The notes under the pieces were generated by a model. That model ran no database searches. It saw nothing but the letters and a program-made list of their open reading frames with translations, and was not told the DNA's origin. Positions 38,285 through 52,462 of a stretch of 64,000 nucleotides of DNA are shown here, piece after piece. The DNA is from Rosellinia necatrix (lineage: Eukaryota; Ascomycota; Sordariomycetes; Xylariales; Xylariaceae): contig JAGYVD010000002.1 of the NCBI GenBank assembly GCA_021209875.1, positions 3,038,001 through 3,102,000 of the forward strand, given 5' to 3'. Position 1 is the first letter of the stretch. Every line of letters starts with the position of its first letter. Position numbers and translations under genes: made by a program.

Positions 38285-38482
38285 CGCACGCGTAGAGGGA
38301 GCGCTTACATAAGCCCCTCGCTTGGGGTGCTGTGGCCCGTGGCCACAGGCACGGCCTAATTGGGCCTAGCCCTATGTATGTGGGCCCTAGCCCACACCTA
38401 GGTAAAACTTTAGCTTAGCCTAGATTTGCTAGGAGATCGTCTTTTATAATACATATTTTACACCCCTATGGTGCACCTCTTA
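38285..38482 (-). repeat. GC-richer repeat X, minus-strand copy
   Basis: Reverse-complement match of 21477-21676, better preserved (GGGCCCTAGCCCACACC, GGTGCACCTCTT at its end). Together with repeat Y just to the right it forms a 560-bp GC-richer island in the middle of the AT-rich block. Confidence 0.8.
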
Positions 38483-38639
38483 AATAGTTTTAACTTTAAA
38501 GTTTAAAAAAAATAAGTTTAAATAGATTTATTAAAACAAAACAGAAGGTTTATAAATAACTGCTTTTAATAAAATAAGCTTGACAGTTTTATTTACTGCT
38601 TGTTTAGCTTTATATATATTAATTATTTATTTTTTAAAA

Positions 38640-38848
38640 TAAAGTGAGAAGATTGGTATGAGGGTAGAAAGAAAGATGCTTTATTAATTCCTCTGCTAGG
38701 TGGGGAATTCTAGTAAGTCTAGAATTAACCCCTGCAGGGGTGGCCGTGGGCCACCTGTTGCCAGCCGTAGCCTGTGCAACCTATCTAATCTAATAATACA
38801 CGAGCCGTTGGCTCGATTGATATGGGCCCCTTTGGGGACTCTATCATA
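38640..38848 (-). repeat. Repeat Y, minus-strand copy, with palindromes
   Basis: Contains the perfect palindrome CCCCTGCAGGGG (38729-38740), inverted GGCCGTGGGCC, a GAGCCGTTGGCTCG hairpin and GGCCCCTTTGGGGAC. It matches inverted 21832-21955 over its right part. TATCTAATCT at 38782-38791 is also found in the islands at 52.4 and 54.15 kb, suggesting related LTR ends. Confidence 0.7.
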
Positions 38849-39564
38849 AAGCTTAAATTAAATATTTTTAAATCTTATTATATTTTTTTTTTTAAAAAAA
38901 ATAATAAAAGTTTTAAAAATTTATTAAGTTTTAAATTAAAGTTTAAAATTTTAGTAAATAATGTTTAGTTTATTTTTAAATTTAAAATATTATATAGTTG
39001 TTTTAAAAAAGCAGTGATTTAATAATAAAAATAATATTTTATTAATTTTAATAAATTTATAAAACTAAAAAGCTTTTATAATAAAAACTATTAAAGAGAA
39101 ATAAAACTATTAAAAAAATAAGCTATTATTTTAGCCAAATAACAATAAATATTATAAAAAAATATTTTTAAATTATATATTTAGATTTAAATTATAAAGT
39201 TTATTAAAACTTTTATAAATAATATATTAATATTAATAACTAAAAAATTTATTAATAATAAACAATAAAAGTTTAATAATAAAGTGATAATTCTTTTTAA
39301 AAAAAAAAGCTAAAGCTTGTTAAAATAAAAAATAAATATTTTAAAATAAAAAAATAAATATTTTAAAAAAAAAAAAAGAGCTGCTAAAAATTAAGCTTAG
39401 CAAAAAAAAATGTATTTTTAATTATATTAAAGAAAATATATTTAAAAAAAACAAATCTACTGAAAAGCTAACCGTTGTATGAAAAAAAAACAAAAAAGAA
39501 AAAAATCCACGAAAATCGCTAGCTATTAAATAGTAAGCATTAAATAATTAAAAATAAACAAAAA
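38849..39564. other. A-rich degenerate interval
   Basis: No repeat or gene resolved; the plus strand changes from T-rich to A-rich across the 38.3-38.85 kb island. Confidence 0.5.
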
Positions 39565-39728
39565 TTAATGTATTATTTATTTAATAGTTTAACTAAGATA
39601 TAGTTATTCTTAGAAGCTTTCTAGAAAAGGGGCTTTATAAAGGAAAGCTTCCTAAAGGAAGGCTTTCCTAAAAAAGGCGTCCGACAAGATAGCTTCCCTA
39701 AGGAAGTCGTCTGTTGGGATGGCTTTAT
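39565..39728 (+). repeat. AAGCTTTCC-motif repeat, well-preserved copy
   Basis: Units such as GAAAGCTTCCTAAAGGAAGG and GCTTCCCTAAGGAAG, each a small inverted repeat, in a row. This is the template-like partner of 28800-28953 in the same orientation, 10.8 kb away. The nature of the parent element is unknown. Confidence 0.75.
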
Positions 39729-42700
39729 AAAATATAAGCTATATGAAAAAAATATGCATATTTTAATAAAATATAATAAAATGTTTAATATTATAATTTA
39801 TAAATATCAACTAAAAAATAAAACAAATAAGTTTAAAAGATTTGCAAGCTTAACAGATTAATAAATATAAAATGGATTTTTAGCTAATATAACAGCATAT
39901 TAAAATAATAAAGTTTATAAAACTGGTTAAAATAATTTAGCCGGCTAAAAAAATTATAAATGTTTGTATTTAAATAAAACTAAAAATGGTTATTTTTAAT
40001 TTTTAAAGCTTTATAATAAGTTTTAGTTTATAATTAATAAAATTAATATATATTAGTTGAATAAAATCTGGGCTAAAATTAAAAAATTAAAAAGCAGTAG
40101 TTTTATATATATTATAAAAACTTATATAATAAGATTATTAATTTAAGTTAAAAAATTAATAAAAAAATAATAATTTAAATAATATAATAAACTTTAATAA
40201 TAAAAGTTAAATTGTTTTAATTTTAATATAATTTTATTATACTAGCTTTAATGTTATTAAAAAATTATTAATAACTTAAAAATGTTTTTATAATTAGATT
40301 AAAAATATATTTTAATAAACAGCACTTTAATTAATAATAAAAGCTATTAAAACTTAGACTTTTTATTTTAATTAAAAATAAAAATATAGTTTACATAAGT
40401 ATGTTATAGTTTTATTTTAAATAAAAATAAAAAATTATTGAAAAAATATAGTTTAGTTTTAAAAAGGTTTATTCATAAATATAATATTTATTAACATTAT
40501 ATTAAGAAAAATGTTTTATATAAATATTGTTTTTAAAGCTTGTTTAAGAAAAAAAATTTTAAATTATAGTTTTAATTATTTACTATGTTTTAAAAATATA
40601 AAAATAATATTTTAATAATTTAATATATTTAATATTATAATTTAGTTTTCTTTATATATAAACTTAATTTTTAATATTCAAATAAAAACTTTATATTAAA
40701 TATGAGCAGAATATTATAAAGAAGTTTTAAAAGTACTATTAAATTAATTATATTAAATTAATTTTAATATATTTTAGCTTATAAGCTATTTTAAAACATT
40801 TTTAAATTAAAAACAATTCTAAAACTTTTAATCTTAATAATTAAAATATATAAAAATCTATATTTTATAAATATTAATATGTATAGCTAAAAATATATTA
40901 ATTAATAAAATTTTATATATTAAATATAAAACATATATTATTATATATATAATATAATAAACTTTTAACTATTTTTAAATAAAAAACTGCTTAATTTTTG
41001 TAAAATATATATTAAAATTTATTTAATTATTTAATAAAATATAATAAATTAAATTAAATTTTAATAAGATAAAATAAATATATTAAATTTATTTAAAGAT
41101 GGCTTTTAATAAATAAAACAATTATATAAGTTTTTTAAAAATTAAAGAATTTATATATTAAATAAAAAATATTACAAGCTTATAGTTTATATTATTAAAA
41201 GCGATTTTAATATTTTTATTACAGCTTATAAAAATAAAATTTCAGATAAGCTTTAATTAAAAAAAAACTTAATAACAAGCTTTTTTTGGTTTATATTAAA
41301 AAGCTTGTTAAAAATATTAAACAAGCTAACAAAAATAATTAATAAAATAAATAAATTATTTTATAAAACCGGCTTGTTTTTAAAATTAAAGCTAAAAATA
41401 GTTTAAACAATGGTTTAATTATATAATAAAAGTTTTTTTAACGCTTAAAACTTTTATATTTTTTGTTATATATTTAAACCTTGATTAATATAATATTATT
41501 AATAATATAATTTAATTTAAATATAAACGTTAATAAATAATCTATCATTAAATTAAAACACAATATAAATATGTAAATATCATATATATTTAATAAAAAA
41601 ACTTGCTGCTAAAAAGCAGGAAATATATAAAGTAAAACTTTGAAGTTATGTTAAATATTTAATTAAAAAGAAAATAATTAATTTATATTATATATAAGTT
41701 TTAAATATTAAAAATAATTATTATCATAAATATTAAATTTAATAAAAAGCTGTTTTGTTTTAAAAAACCAAAAAACTAGCTATTAAAATTAAACAAGCAG
41801 CAATAAAAAAATTAGAAGCATTAAATTTAATAAATAAACAGGAGGATAACATTAATAATAAATAAAAGCTTAAAAAAATATTATATGTAGCTTTTAAAAA
41901 TATAAAAACTGCTGTGAATAATTTTATTTATAGTTTAATTAATTAAACTAAAAAGCACAAATTAAAAGAAAATATATTAATAAGACAGATTTTAGGCAAA
42001 AAATTAATTTTTTAAATATAGTAGTAAAGATTTATTAATTTAAAATTATTTTTAAGCTAAAAATAGCATTAATAAAAGTTTAAAAATAAATTATGTATAA
42101 TATGCAAAAAATAATTATTTATAACGTTTTAATAATATTATAAATTTTTATTAATAAAAACGTTTATGATTAAATAAATTAATAAAAAGTTAATTTAAGC
42201 ATGGTAAATAAATAATAAAAAGTAAAAAACTTAAATAAAACGTAAATATATATAAAAATATCTTTATTTATAAGCAGATTAAGCTATAAAATGAAATATA
42301 AAAACTAAATAAAAACTAAAAATAATATAAAACATGTAATATTTATTATAATAATATATATAAAGGTAGAGATTAATTTATTAAAAGATGATTTTTAAAA
42401 TATTTTTATAAAAATATGTTTTTAAAATAAATAAAAGTTTTATATTTCAAAATTATAAGTATAAAATATTAGATCTTATATTTGCAGCTATAATATAATC
42501 ATATAAAACTAATTAATTCACAGTTAGTTTAAAAATTAAATATATTAAAATAATTTTATTAAAAGGTTTTTATAAAAAACACATTAAAACTATTTTTTAA
42601 AACAACGTTTTAAAAGAAAATATATAAAAAATACTTGCTATATAAAAAAAATTATAAAAATAGTTCCAATAAAAAAAAAAAAAGTTAAGATTATTTAAAT

Positions 42701-45700
42701 AAATATTTATATATAAGTTTAGGAAAAAGTTTTGTTTAAAAGTTTATAAAATAAAACTAGTTATATAAAATATTTATAAATAATAAATATATTTTATTAA
42801 TATTTATTATAACAGTTATAACAAATTTTGTTTAAATAATAATAATAATTAATATATTTTTAATTTAAAAATTAAATAGATTAATATAATATTAAGATTT
42901 TTAAATGTTTTAAAGAGCAGCAAATTTTTATTATATATTTAATATTAAAAAGTTTAAGCAGAAAAAGAACCTATATTATTAAATTAAATTTTATATAAGT
43001 TATAAAATCTTTTGTTATTATTTTATAAAACTTTTTAAAGATTTTAAAATATTTTAAGCTAATTATTTTAAATAAAAACTATATTTATTTTATATTTTAA
43101 ATTATAAAATATTAATTTTATCATATATAAACAATGTTTTAGTTATATATAAAAAAATAATAAAAGATTAGTAAAAAGGTTATTAATAGGATTTAAAAAG
43201 CTTATAAGCTTAAAAACAAAAAATATCGCGTAGTTTTTCAAAATTAAAATAATTTATAATTATATAAAAAACAATTATATTAATATATAATTAATATATT
43301 AAAACAATTAAAGCTTAATTTAATTGAGCTAATAATGTTTAAATTTTAAAAATATTATAACATATAAAGCAAGCTTTAACAAAAAAATTAAAATATATCA
43401 AAAAAATTAGTTTAATATTTATATAGCAATTATATTATATTTATATATTATATTTATAGCTATATTATTGTTAAAATATTTTATAAATTTAAGCTTAAAT
43501 AATATAAAAATAGCCTATTAAATAATTTATTATTTATATTAAATAAAGTTTTTAAAATTATATATAAAAACAAAGATCTGGCAGCTTAAGTTTTATTAAT
43601 TATAAAAACCATATTATTTATAAACAATATAAAAACAAGGTGTTTTTATTTAAATATATTATATTTTTTTTAAAAGTTTTATTTTAAACTTACAAAAATA
43701 TAAAGAATTTATTTAAATAATATTTAAAAGATTTTTTAATAATTAGCAAACATAAAAGGATTATTATAAAGCTTAAATATATAAATATATAAAATATATA
43801 GTTTAAATAAAAATATTAAAAAGTTTTTTATCATAAAATATTTTTTATTAATTAAATACTAGCAAATAATTTTATAAAAACTTTATATAAATATAATTTA
43901 AAAATTTTAAAAGTTTGTTTAATTTAAACAATTTATATTATAATATAAAAAACTCATAAGGTGCTGGCTTAAACTTTTAATAATTAATTAAAAAATTAGA
44001 AAAAAAATATACCAAATTCTTTAGCTTTATACAACTTTTAAAGCGGCTATTTTTTTATTTTTAATTTTTAGCAGGATTTTTTAAACTATTAAAAATTTTG
44101 AATATATTAAAAAATCGTTTTAAAATTGAATTATGCCAAGCTTTTTAAATAAGGTTTAAAAATATAAACTATATAATAAAACAAACTAAAAATAATAATA
44201 AAATAAAAACAAAAATATAAAAAACAATATATAAAGAAATAACCGGTTATAAAAATATAAGCGTTAAAAACAAATAAAAATATATAAAAAGTATAAAAAT
44301 TTATAAAAATAAATATTTTTAAAGCTATAATATTTTATTTTTGATTAAAATATTAAAAGTTTAACGCAGCAAAATTATAAAATTTAAAATAGTTTATGTT
44401 AAATTAATTGATAATTCATAAAACTTATAATAATTATTTATTATAGCATTAAAAATAGAATAAAAAAAATAAAAAACGTTTAATTATTGATTAAATATAT
44501 AAAAAGTAAATTTTATATGATTAATTATATATTAATTAATTAATTAAAAATATAAAATAAAATATAAATTAAAAAATATATTAATATTTAAAATATAATA
44601 ATAATATTAATTATGATATGTAATAATATCAAAATATAATTTATTTAATTAATTAATAAATATAAAGTTAATATAGTTTAAATAAAATATTTTTAAATAA
44701 TATTTTTAGTTTTAAATATAAACAAAAAATATAAAATAACGTTAATAGCAGCAGCAGCAGAATTATTTATTATAGAAGATTTTAAATTAACAACAGGAGG
44801 CATAAATAATATGTATAATTATATTAAATTTAACAGCAGCAGTTTAAAAATATTAATAATAATAAAGTTTTAAAAAATTCAAGATAATATATTTTTAATA
44901 TTTAAATTTATATTTAAATTAAATAAACTTAAAAAATTAAAATTAAAAAAATATTATTAAAATAAATTAACTTGTTTTTTAATGTTAAATATTAAATTTA
45001 AATTAATTATAAACAAGCAGAAATTTTTTTTAAAAATATTCGTTATAATAATATAAGCTGTGAAAATAATAAAAATGATAAAAACAGGGTTAATAATAGC
45101 AGCAGTAATAAAAATAGCAGCAGCAGTAATAAAAATAATATTAGCAGCAGAAGTAATAAGAGCAGTAATAATAGTAGCAGCAGCAGTAATAATATAAATA
45201 TAAGCTTAGCAGTAATAAAGTTATTTTAATAATTATTTATAATAATTACTAATAATTTAAAATATATTAATAAATAAATTATATTAATAATTTATAAATA
45301 AAAATAATATAATAAATAAATATAATATATAATAAAATATAATTATGTTTATAAATTAATATAATTATAATAAAACTTTAAAATTAGAGCTTCAATAAAT
45401 ATAAATAATAAATTAATTAAAAATAAAAATATATTTAAAAAAAAAAAAAAAACTATATTTTATATTAATATATTAAAATTTCTTAAAAGATATAAATAAA
45501 AAGTTATATATAGCTTATAAATTTAAACTAAAAAAAAAACGTTAGAAAATGAAAAACTAAATATTAATTTAAATTTAAGCTGCTAATAAATTATTAATTA
45601 TTTTTGAGCGTTAATAAAAAATAGTAAATTTAATTAAAATAGAAAATAATAATATAATTAAAAATATATATTTAAAAAAATAAATTTTTAAACGTGTTTA

Positions 45701-46061
45701 TATAATTAAAAACAAATTATTTATAGTTTTAAAAAAAGCTGTGTTATATAATTTTATTTTTATTTATTATTATATATAAATAAGCTAATTATATTAATAA
45801 AATATTTATCTTATTAAAACATAAGCGAATTTATTTATTAAAAATGTTTAAAAAAACTAGTTTAAATAAAAAATTTCAAAACCTATTAATAAATAAAACT
45901 ATAAATTAATTAATCAATTAATTTATTTAAAAATATATAATAATAATATAACACAGCTTAATAATTATGCTAAAATTTCTAAAATAGAAAATATATATAA
46001 ATAAAATATAGTTTTAATATTATATTTATAAATATTATCGATTTAAAACAAAAACATTTTT
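39729..46061. other. 6.3-kb A-rich degenerate tract
   Basis: The plus strand is A-rich throughout, with no ORF. It contains AGC-type triplet arrays at 44747-44760 and 45098-45213. Probably retroelement interior oriented opposite to the T-rich tract on its left. Confidence 0.5.
44747..45213. repeat. AGC/AAT triplet arrays
   Basis: AGCAGCAGCAGCAG at 44747-44760 and a longer mix of AGC, AGT, AAT and AAA triplets at 45098-45213. Triplet periodicity in the wreck of a coding region could be the remains of a low-complexity protein segment. CAG retains CpA, the usual RIP target, so survival here is notable. Confidence 0.6.
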
Positions 46062-46240
46062 AAAATTATTTTAATTATATAATTAATATATATAAATATT
46101 TATAGCTTATTATATTAAATAAAAACTTTTAACAAATTTAATTATTTATATTAAATATTTCTAAAGTATTAATATGTTTTTAATAATTAATAAATCTTTT
46201 ATAGATTGATTTATACTTCTGTTAAAATAGACTTCTAAAA
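46062..46240 (+). repeat. LTR-like family 2, partial copy
   Basis: Matches the AT-rich body of the family (ATATATATAAATATTTATAGC, TTAATTATTTATATTAAATAT, CTTTTATAGATTGATTTATAC). The head and the TTATAAGCC end are missing. It coincides with the point where the plus strand turns from A-rich to T-rich. Confidence 0.55.
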
Positions 46241-49200
46241 ATTTTTTTATTAAACTTATATATAAATATCTATTTAAATAACAACAGCTTCTTTTTTATT
46301 TTTTTTTAAAACTATACTTATAACTTTTTTTTATATAGCAAATATTTTTTAAATATATTTTTTTAATAAATTATGTTGAAAAATAATTTTAAGCTTTTTA
46401 TTTTATAAAAACTTTTTAATAAAATTATTTTAATATATTTAAGTTATTAAACTAGTTTTTAATTAATTAGTTTTATATTATTATATTATAGCTATTATTA
46501 TAACATATAATATTTTATGCTTGCAATCTTTAAAATATAAAACTTTTATTTGTTTTAAAAAACTATTTTTATAAAAATATTTTAAATATAATTTTTAATA
46601 ACATAATTTCTAGCTTTATATATATTATCATAATAAATATTAAGCTTCTTATATTATGTGTTAGCTTTTCATCTAGCTTTTATGTTTAGTTTTATAGTTT
46701 AATCTGCTTATAAATAAAAATATTTTATATATATATTTATATTTTATTTAAATTTTTCTAGCTTTTATTAGCTTGTTTAATAATCAGTGTTTTTGTTATT
46801 ATAAAATTTATAATGTTTTTAAAATATTGTAAATAACTGTTTTTTTGCGCGTTATAATTATTTTATTTTTCAAATTTTTATTAAAGCTATTTTTAGCTTA
46901 AAAGTTGTTTTTAAAATAATAAGTTTTTGCTGCTGCATTTAAGAAGCTAGTTTTTAATTTAAAGTCTGCTTTATTAACATATTTATTTTTAATTTATATT
47001 TATTAGTCTAGGTAATTAAGTTATAAATAAAAATATTTATAATATTTTTATATTTTTAAAAGCTATATATAATATATTTTTAAGCTCTTATTAATTATTT
47101 TATTTTACATAGCTATTTATTTATTAAATTTAAAACTTTTCATTTTTTACAGCTGTTTATTAAATTTTAATAGTTAGTTTTTTGTATTTTTTAAAACAAA
47201 ACACCTTTTTATTAAATTTTATATTTTTAATAACAATTATGTTTTATAATTAAAAACTTATAGATAATATAAATTAATTATTTTATATTTAATTAAATAT
47301 TTAATATAAACTTAAAGTTTAATTTTATATAATTACTGCTTTTTAATAATAAGTTTTTTTATTTTATTAAATATGTATAATATTCTTATATATATATTCT
47401 GTTTTAATTAAATTCTAAATTATTTATTAACGTTTTTATTTACGCTAGGTTATTTTATTAATAATACTGCGTTAATTAGAGTTTAAATATAAAATATAAA
47501 ATATAAAAGTTTTAAGCTTGAAAAAAACGTTTATTATATAGTTAAACTGCTATTTAAACTATTTTTAGCCATAGCTTTAATAATAAGCTGGTTTTATTAA
47601 ATACTTTGTTTATTTTGTTCATTATTTTTTATAAGTTTATTTAATATTTTTAACCAGCGTTTTAATATAAAATAAAAAAGCTTTTATTTTTTTTATTTTT
47701 AATTAAAGCTTATTTAAGTTTTATTTTTATAAACTATTATAAAACATTTAATTTATTTTTAATAATATAAATTATTTAATTTTTAAAAAACTTATCTTAT
47801 AGTTTTATTTATAAAAAATTTATATAACTTAATTTAATATTTTTATTTTAAGTTATGAAAATTTAATTTGATTTATTATATATTATTAAATAATTAATGA
47901 AACATAAATGGAGCTTTTAAAAAGTTAAACAGCTTTTTATTTAAATGTTATTAAAATATTTATTATATTATATATATAATAATATATATTTTATATTTAA
48001 TATATAAGATTTGATTAATTTATATGTTTTTAATTATATATATTAATATTTATAAAGCATAGCTTTTCAAATATTTTAATTCTTAATATTAAAAAGCTTT
48101 AAAAAAATTTAATATAAAAGTTTTTAAAATAGGTTATAAGCTAAAATATATTAAAATTAATTAAATATAATTAATTTTACCGCATTTTTAAAATTATTTA
48201 TAATATTTTGTTTAAATTTAATATAAATTTTTATTTAAACATTAAAAATTAAAGTTATATTTATAAAAACTAAGTTATAATATTTAATAAGTTAAACTAT
48301 AAAAATAATTTAAACTATAATATTAAACGTTTTTTTTAATTAAATAAGCTTTTAAAATAAGATTTATCAAAACTTTTTTAACGCTATATTAATAAATATT
48401 ATATTTATTAATAAACTTTTTAAAACTAAATAATATTTTTTCAATATTTTTTTATTTTTGCTTAAAATAAAAACTATAAAATATTTATATAAACCATATT
48501 TTTATTTTTAATTAAAACAAAAGCTTTAGGTTTTAATAATTTTATATTATTAATTAAATATAATGTTTTATAATTATTAATTAATATACTGTTTATTAAA
48601 ATATATTTTTAAATTTAGTTATAAAAATATTTTTAAATTATTAGTAATTCCTTTTAATAAAATTAAATTAATTATTATAAAAGCTATATTAAAATTAAAA
48701 TAGTTTTAATATTTATTATTAAAATTAATTATATTATTTAAACAGTTGTTTTTTTTATTAATTTTTTAATTTAAATAAGCAAATTTACTATATAAGTTTT
48801 TATAGCATATATAAAACTATTATTTTTAATTTTTTATTTTTATAAGATTAGTTTAAATTTTATTAAACTAACATGTGCTAGTTTTACAAATTATAAACTA
48901 AAGCTTATTATAATATTTTAAAAGCTAAAAATAAATATTTTTAGTTTTATTTAAATATAAACATTTATAATTTTTTTAACCGGCTAAATTATTTTAACAC
49001 GTTTTTTAAGTTTTATTATTTTAATATATTATTATATTAGCTAAAAATCTGCTTTATATTTATTTGCCTGTTAAACTTATAAATATTTTAAACTTATTTT
49101 TTTTAATTTTTAGCTTATATTTACAAATTATAATATTAAAATAAGCATATTTTCTTTTTAATAGCTTATGTTTAATTAATATAATACATTATTAACGTTT

Positions 49201-50081
49201 TTAATTAAATGTTATATAAGCATTTACTGCTGCTAAAAATTTTTACTACAAATATTTTTTTCTATTAAAAAGCTTTAAAATTAATATTTTTACTACATTT
49301 GTTTTTGTTTTTATATTATATTATTATTTTAATTTTATTTAAAAAGTTTTATAACAATTATTTAATATTTTTATTAAATAAGAGTACCAAAAAAAACAAG
49401 CAAAATTATATTATATAAAATAAAATTAAATTTTAAAACATAAAATTAAAGTTTTTAATATTTATATTAATAATAATTTTATACATATAATATTCATTAT
49501 TTTACTAATTTATTTATATATAATTATATAATATATTTAAAAATAAGTTTTATTTTAAACCTGAATAAAATCTTCTGTTTAAATATTTAAAAGCTTAATA
49601 ATAATTTTTAAATAATTAGTTTAAAAGTGTTAAATATTAAAAGTTTTTATAATTAAAATTTTTATATAAAGCTTTTTATATATTTATTTTTATATGTTAT
49701 GTTTTTTTATTTATTAAAAATATGCTAAAGCTGATTTATATCTTAGTTATATAAAAATAAATTTAAATTATCAATTAAGCTTTTATTATTAAAATTAATA
49801 AAAGTTTAAGTATTTTTATTTAAAATAATATTTTAAACCAATATATTAAAAATTTTAATTATAAATAGTTTTTAAAAAGATTCGTTTTAATTATTATAAT
49901 TAAAACAGTTATTATAAATATAAAAATAACGCAGTGTTTATTTTAAAAGCTGTAGTAAAATTTAAAGCTTTAAAATTACCACATAAAAAATTTAATTAAA
50001 ATAAATAAGAATAGCGGTACAAAAATTTAAATAAATAATTTTATATTTTAAAGTTAAATAAATTCCAGCTTTTAAAAAAAA
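46241..50081. other. 3.8-kb T-rich degenerate tract
   Basis: No gene or resolved repeat. It is bounded by a plus-strand family-2 fragment on the left and a minus-strand family-2 copy on the right. Confidence 0.5.
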
Positions 50082-50423
50082 GCGTTAGTTTAATAATAAA
50101 CTAGGCTTATAATTTTAACAAAAGTATAAATTTATTCATAAAAAAATTTATTAATTATTACAAGCGTAGTAATATTTTATAGATATTTAATATAAATAAT
50201 TAAATTTTTTAAAAAGCTTTTATTTAATATAATACGCTATAGCTATTTATATATATTAATTATGTAATAAAAACGATTTTAAAAGTTATTTTTACTTCAA
50301 CCGTGTAACGCTTGCAAATGTAGCATTAGAACTGCATTTTATATATGTGCATCCTCTGCATACACAATCCCTAAAATAAGGATTCCTGGCTTAATTGCCA
50401 AGCTGTTCTACACTACTGTTATA
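50082..50423 (-). repeat. LTR-like family 2, copy on minus strand
   Basis: On the minus strand it starts TATAACAGTAGTGTAGAAC at 50423, keeps TTGGCAATTAAGCCAGGAATCC and GCAGAGGATGCACATATA, and ends AAGCCTAGTTTATTATTAAAC at about 50082. About 342 bp, collinear with copy B. Confidence 0.75.
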
Positions 50424-52204
50424 ATTTATATTAAAGATTTTATAAACAGTTTTACTTTTGAAATTATTACGTTAAGATTAATTATAACATAGTTTATAGC
50501 AGTGTTATTGAAACTTTTTTTTAGTTTAAATATAAAAAGTTTAGAAAAAATAATTTAATATAGGTAGTTAAATTTTTATGAAGTTTTAATATAATTCTTT
50601 TATAAATTAATAAAATAGTTTTATATTATTTTTAATTTTATAATGTTGTTTTTAAGTTCTTCTTTATATTTTCTTTTAATTTTTATTTCATTAAATTATA
50701 TATGTTTTAAATCACTTCTTATTTACACAGGATTTTTATTTATTTTATAATATATTATATAAAAATAATAGTTTATTATTATTTATTAAAATACTGTTAA
50801 TATATATTTTAAAGCTTTATTTTATTAAATAAAACAGTAGTAATAAAAATATTTAAACTAAGTTAATAGATGTTTTAAAATTAATTATTCTTTTATTATT
50901 AAGTTAAACTAAAAGATATTGTTTTATAATTAGTTTTTATAAAAAATACTTTATTTGTTTTTAACAGCTAAGCTTATAAATTATTATATTAATAAATTAA
51001 CCGTTTTAAAAAAAACTTGCTTATTTGATTATATAATATTTTTTAAATTTAAAATTTTAAATTATAAACAAAATTTTGAAGGAAACTTTATTAGTGGTTT
51101 TAAGCGCTAATATTAGTTTTATTCCCAGTTTTATAATCAATTATATAATAACAGGTTTTTAAAGCTAAATTAAATATATTTAATTTTATATATATGGTTA
51201 AAAGTTTTATTAATAAAATAAGCAAAAATTTTAATTATTATATAAAATTAGGTTGTTTTTTAACCTGCTAAAGTTTTAGTTCATTTATAAGTGTTTTTAG
51301 CTTTTATAATAAAGGCTATTTTAAAATCAGTTTAATAAATAATATTTATAAAAGCAGTCTTAATATTTTAAAAATAAATTAAATAATTTATAAATTGTTA
51401 TATTAGTTATAAATAAACCGTTAAAACTTTAATAATAAATAATATATTATATAAAAATCTATAAAAAAAAAAGAGTTAGTAAAACAAATTAGCTTATTAA
51501 AATTCTAGGTAAATGCATGTATGTAAAATAGGTCCAGTCTATGCGCTATAGTTGGCAACAAGTATATAAATGTCACGCGCGTGCCATGCATGCCACAGGA
51601 AGGACCAGGACCAGTTATCTGTAACTCAGCCAATAATATAAAACCATTTATATTTGAAAATTAAGCTAATATAGAAAATTTATACCTATATAGTTATAAT
51701 ATATTTTTAAAAAAATATTAAATTATAAAGCTAATATTAAAAGAATATTAATAGCTTAAGCTAATAAACAGGACTAATAATTATATAATAAACTATATAA
51801 AATATGATTTAAAAAATATTATATAATAAAACTTTAAAAGAACTAAAACTTTCAATAAAATTTGATAATATGTACCAATATTTAATAATAAATTAAAAAT
51901 AAATATATTAAAGTAAAAATAGTTCTAATAACAGATTTATTATAATATACTAACTAAAAAAGTCTTAAATAATATTATATATTATATAAACTATGATAAA
52001 AATATAATTAAAATATATTATAAAAACCTATTTTTAATCTTCACTATATTAATAATAATAATTTTTAATAAAAACTATAATTTATTTTAATATATATAAA
52101 TAAATCAAATAAATTAATAAATTTAAAATATATTTTAGTTTTATATAACTGTTATAAAGCTATAAGCAAAATTAAAATTACAAACCAATATTTAAATTAA
52201 TAAT
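50424..52204. other. Degenerate tract with one GC island
   Basis: AT-rich without genes. A single 130-bp island at about 51,505-51,640 has normal composition (TGTCACGCGCGTGCCATGCATG and GGACCAGGACCAG) and no partner elsewhere in the window. Confidence 0.5.
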
Positions 52205-52462
52205 AATCTGATAAGTGTGGTCAGGGGTATAAAGCTATAAATAGCTGTATTTGCAGTATACTGGTCTGTATTATGGTGTTGAATATATGTTGGTGATGAA
52301 GATGGTGGAATTCTAGGTGCAGTCCTAGAATTCCACCTACTAGTACAGGTAGGTGGGCCTAGCCCAAGTAGGTCTAGCCCAGGTGGCCTGGGCCACCTTA
52401 TCTAATCTTACAGTGGGGCAACTGGTGGTGCCAAGCCTGGCACCCCTTGCCTACTCTAACAT
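52205..52462 (-). repeat. GC-rich palindromic island, possible LTR fragment
   Basis: Contains a perfect 14-bp stem with a 6-nt loop (52304-52317 / 52324-52337, GGTGGAATTCTAGG), a GGTGGCCTGGGCCACC palindrome and GCCAAGCCTGGC. On the minus strand it begins TGTTAGAGTAGGCAAGG, a common type of LTR start. TTATCTAATCT (52398-52408) recurs at 54152-54162. Confidence 0.5.

Noticed and set aside
46062..50423. Element bounded by family-2 copies at 46062 and 50423
   Set aside because: The two copies are in opposite orientation, so they cannot be an LTR pair, and the left copy is partial.
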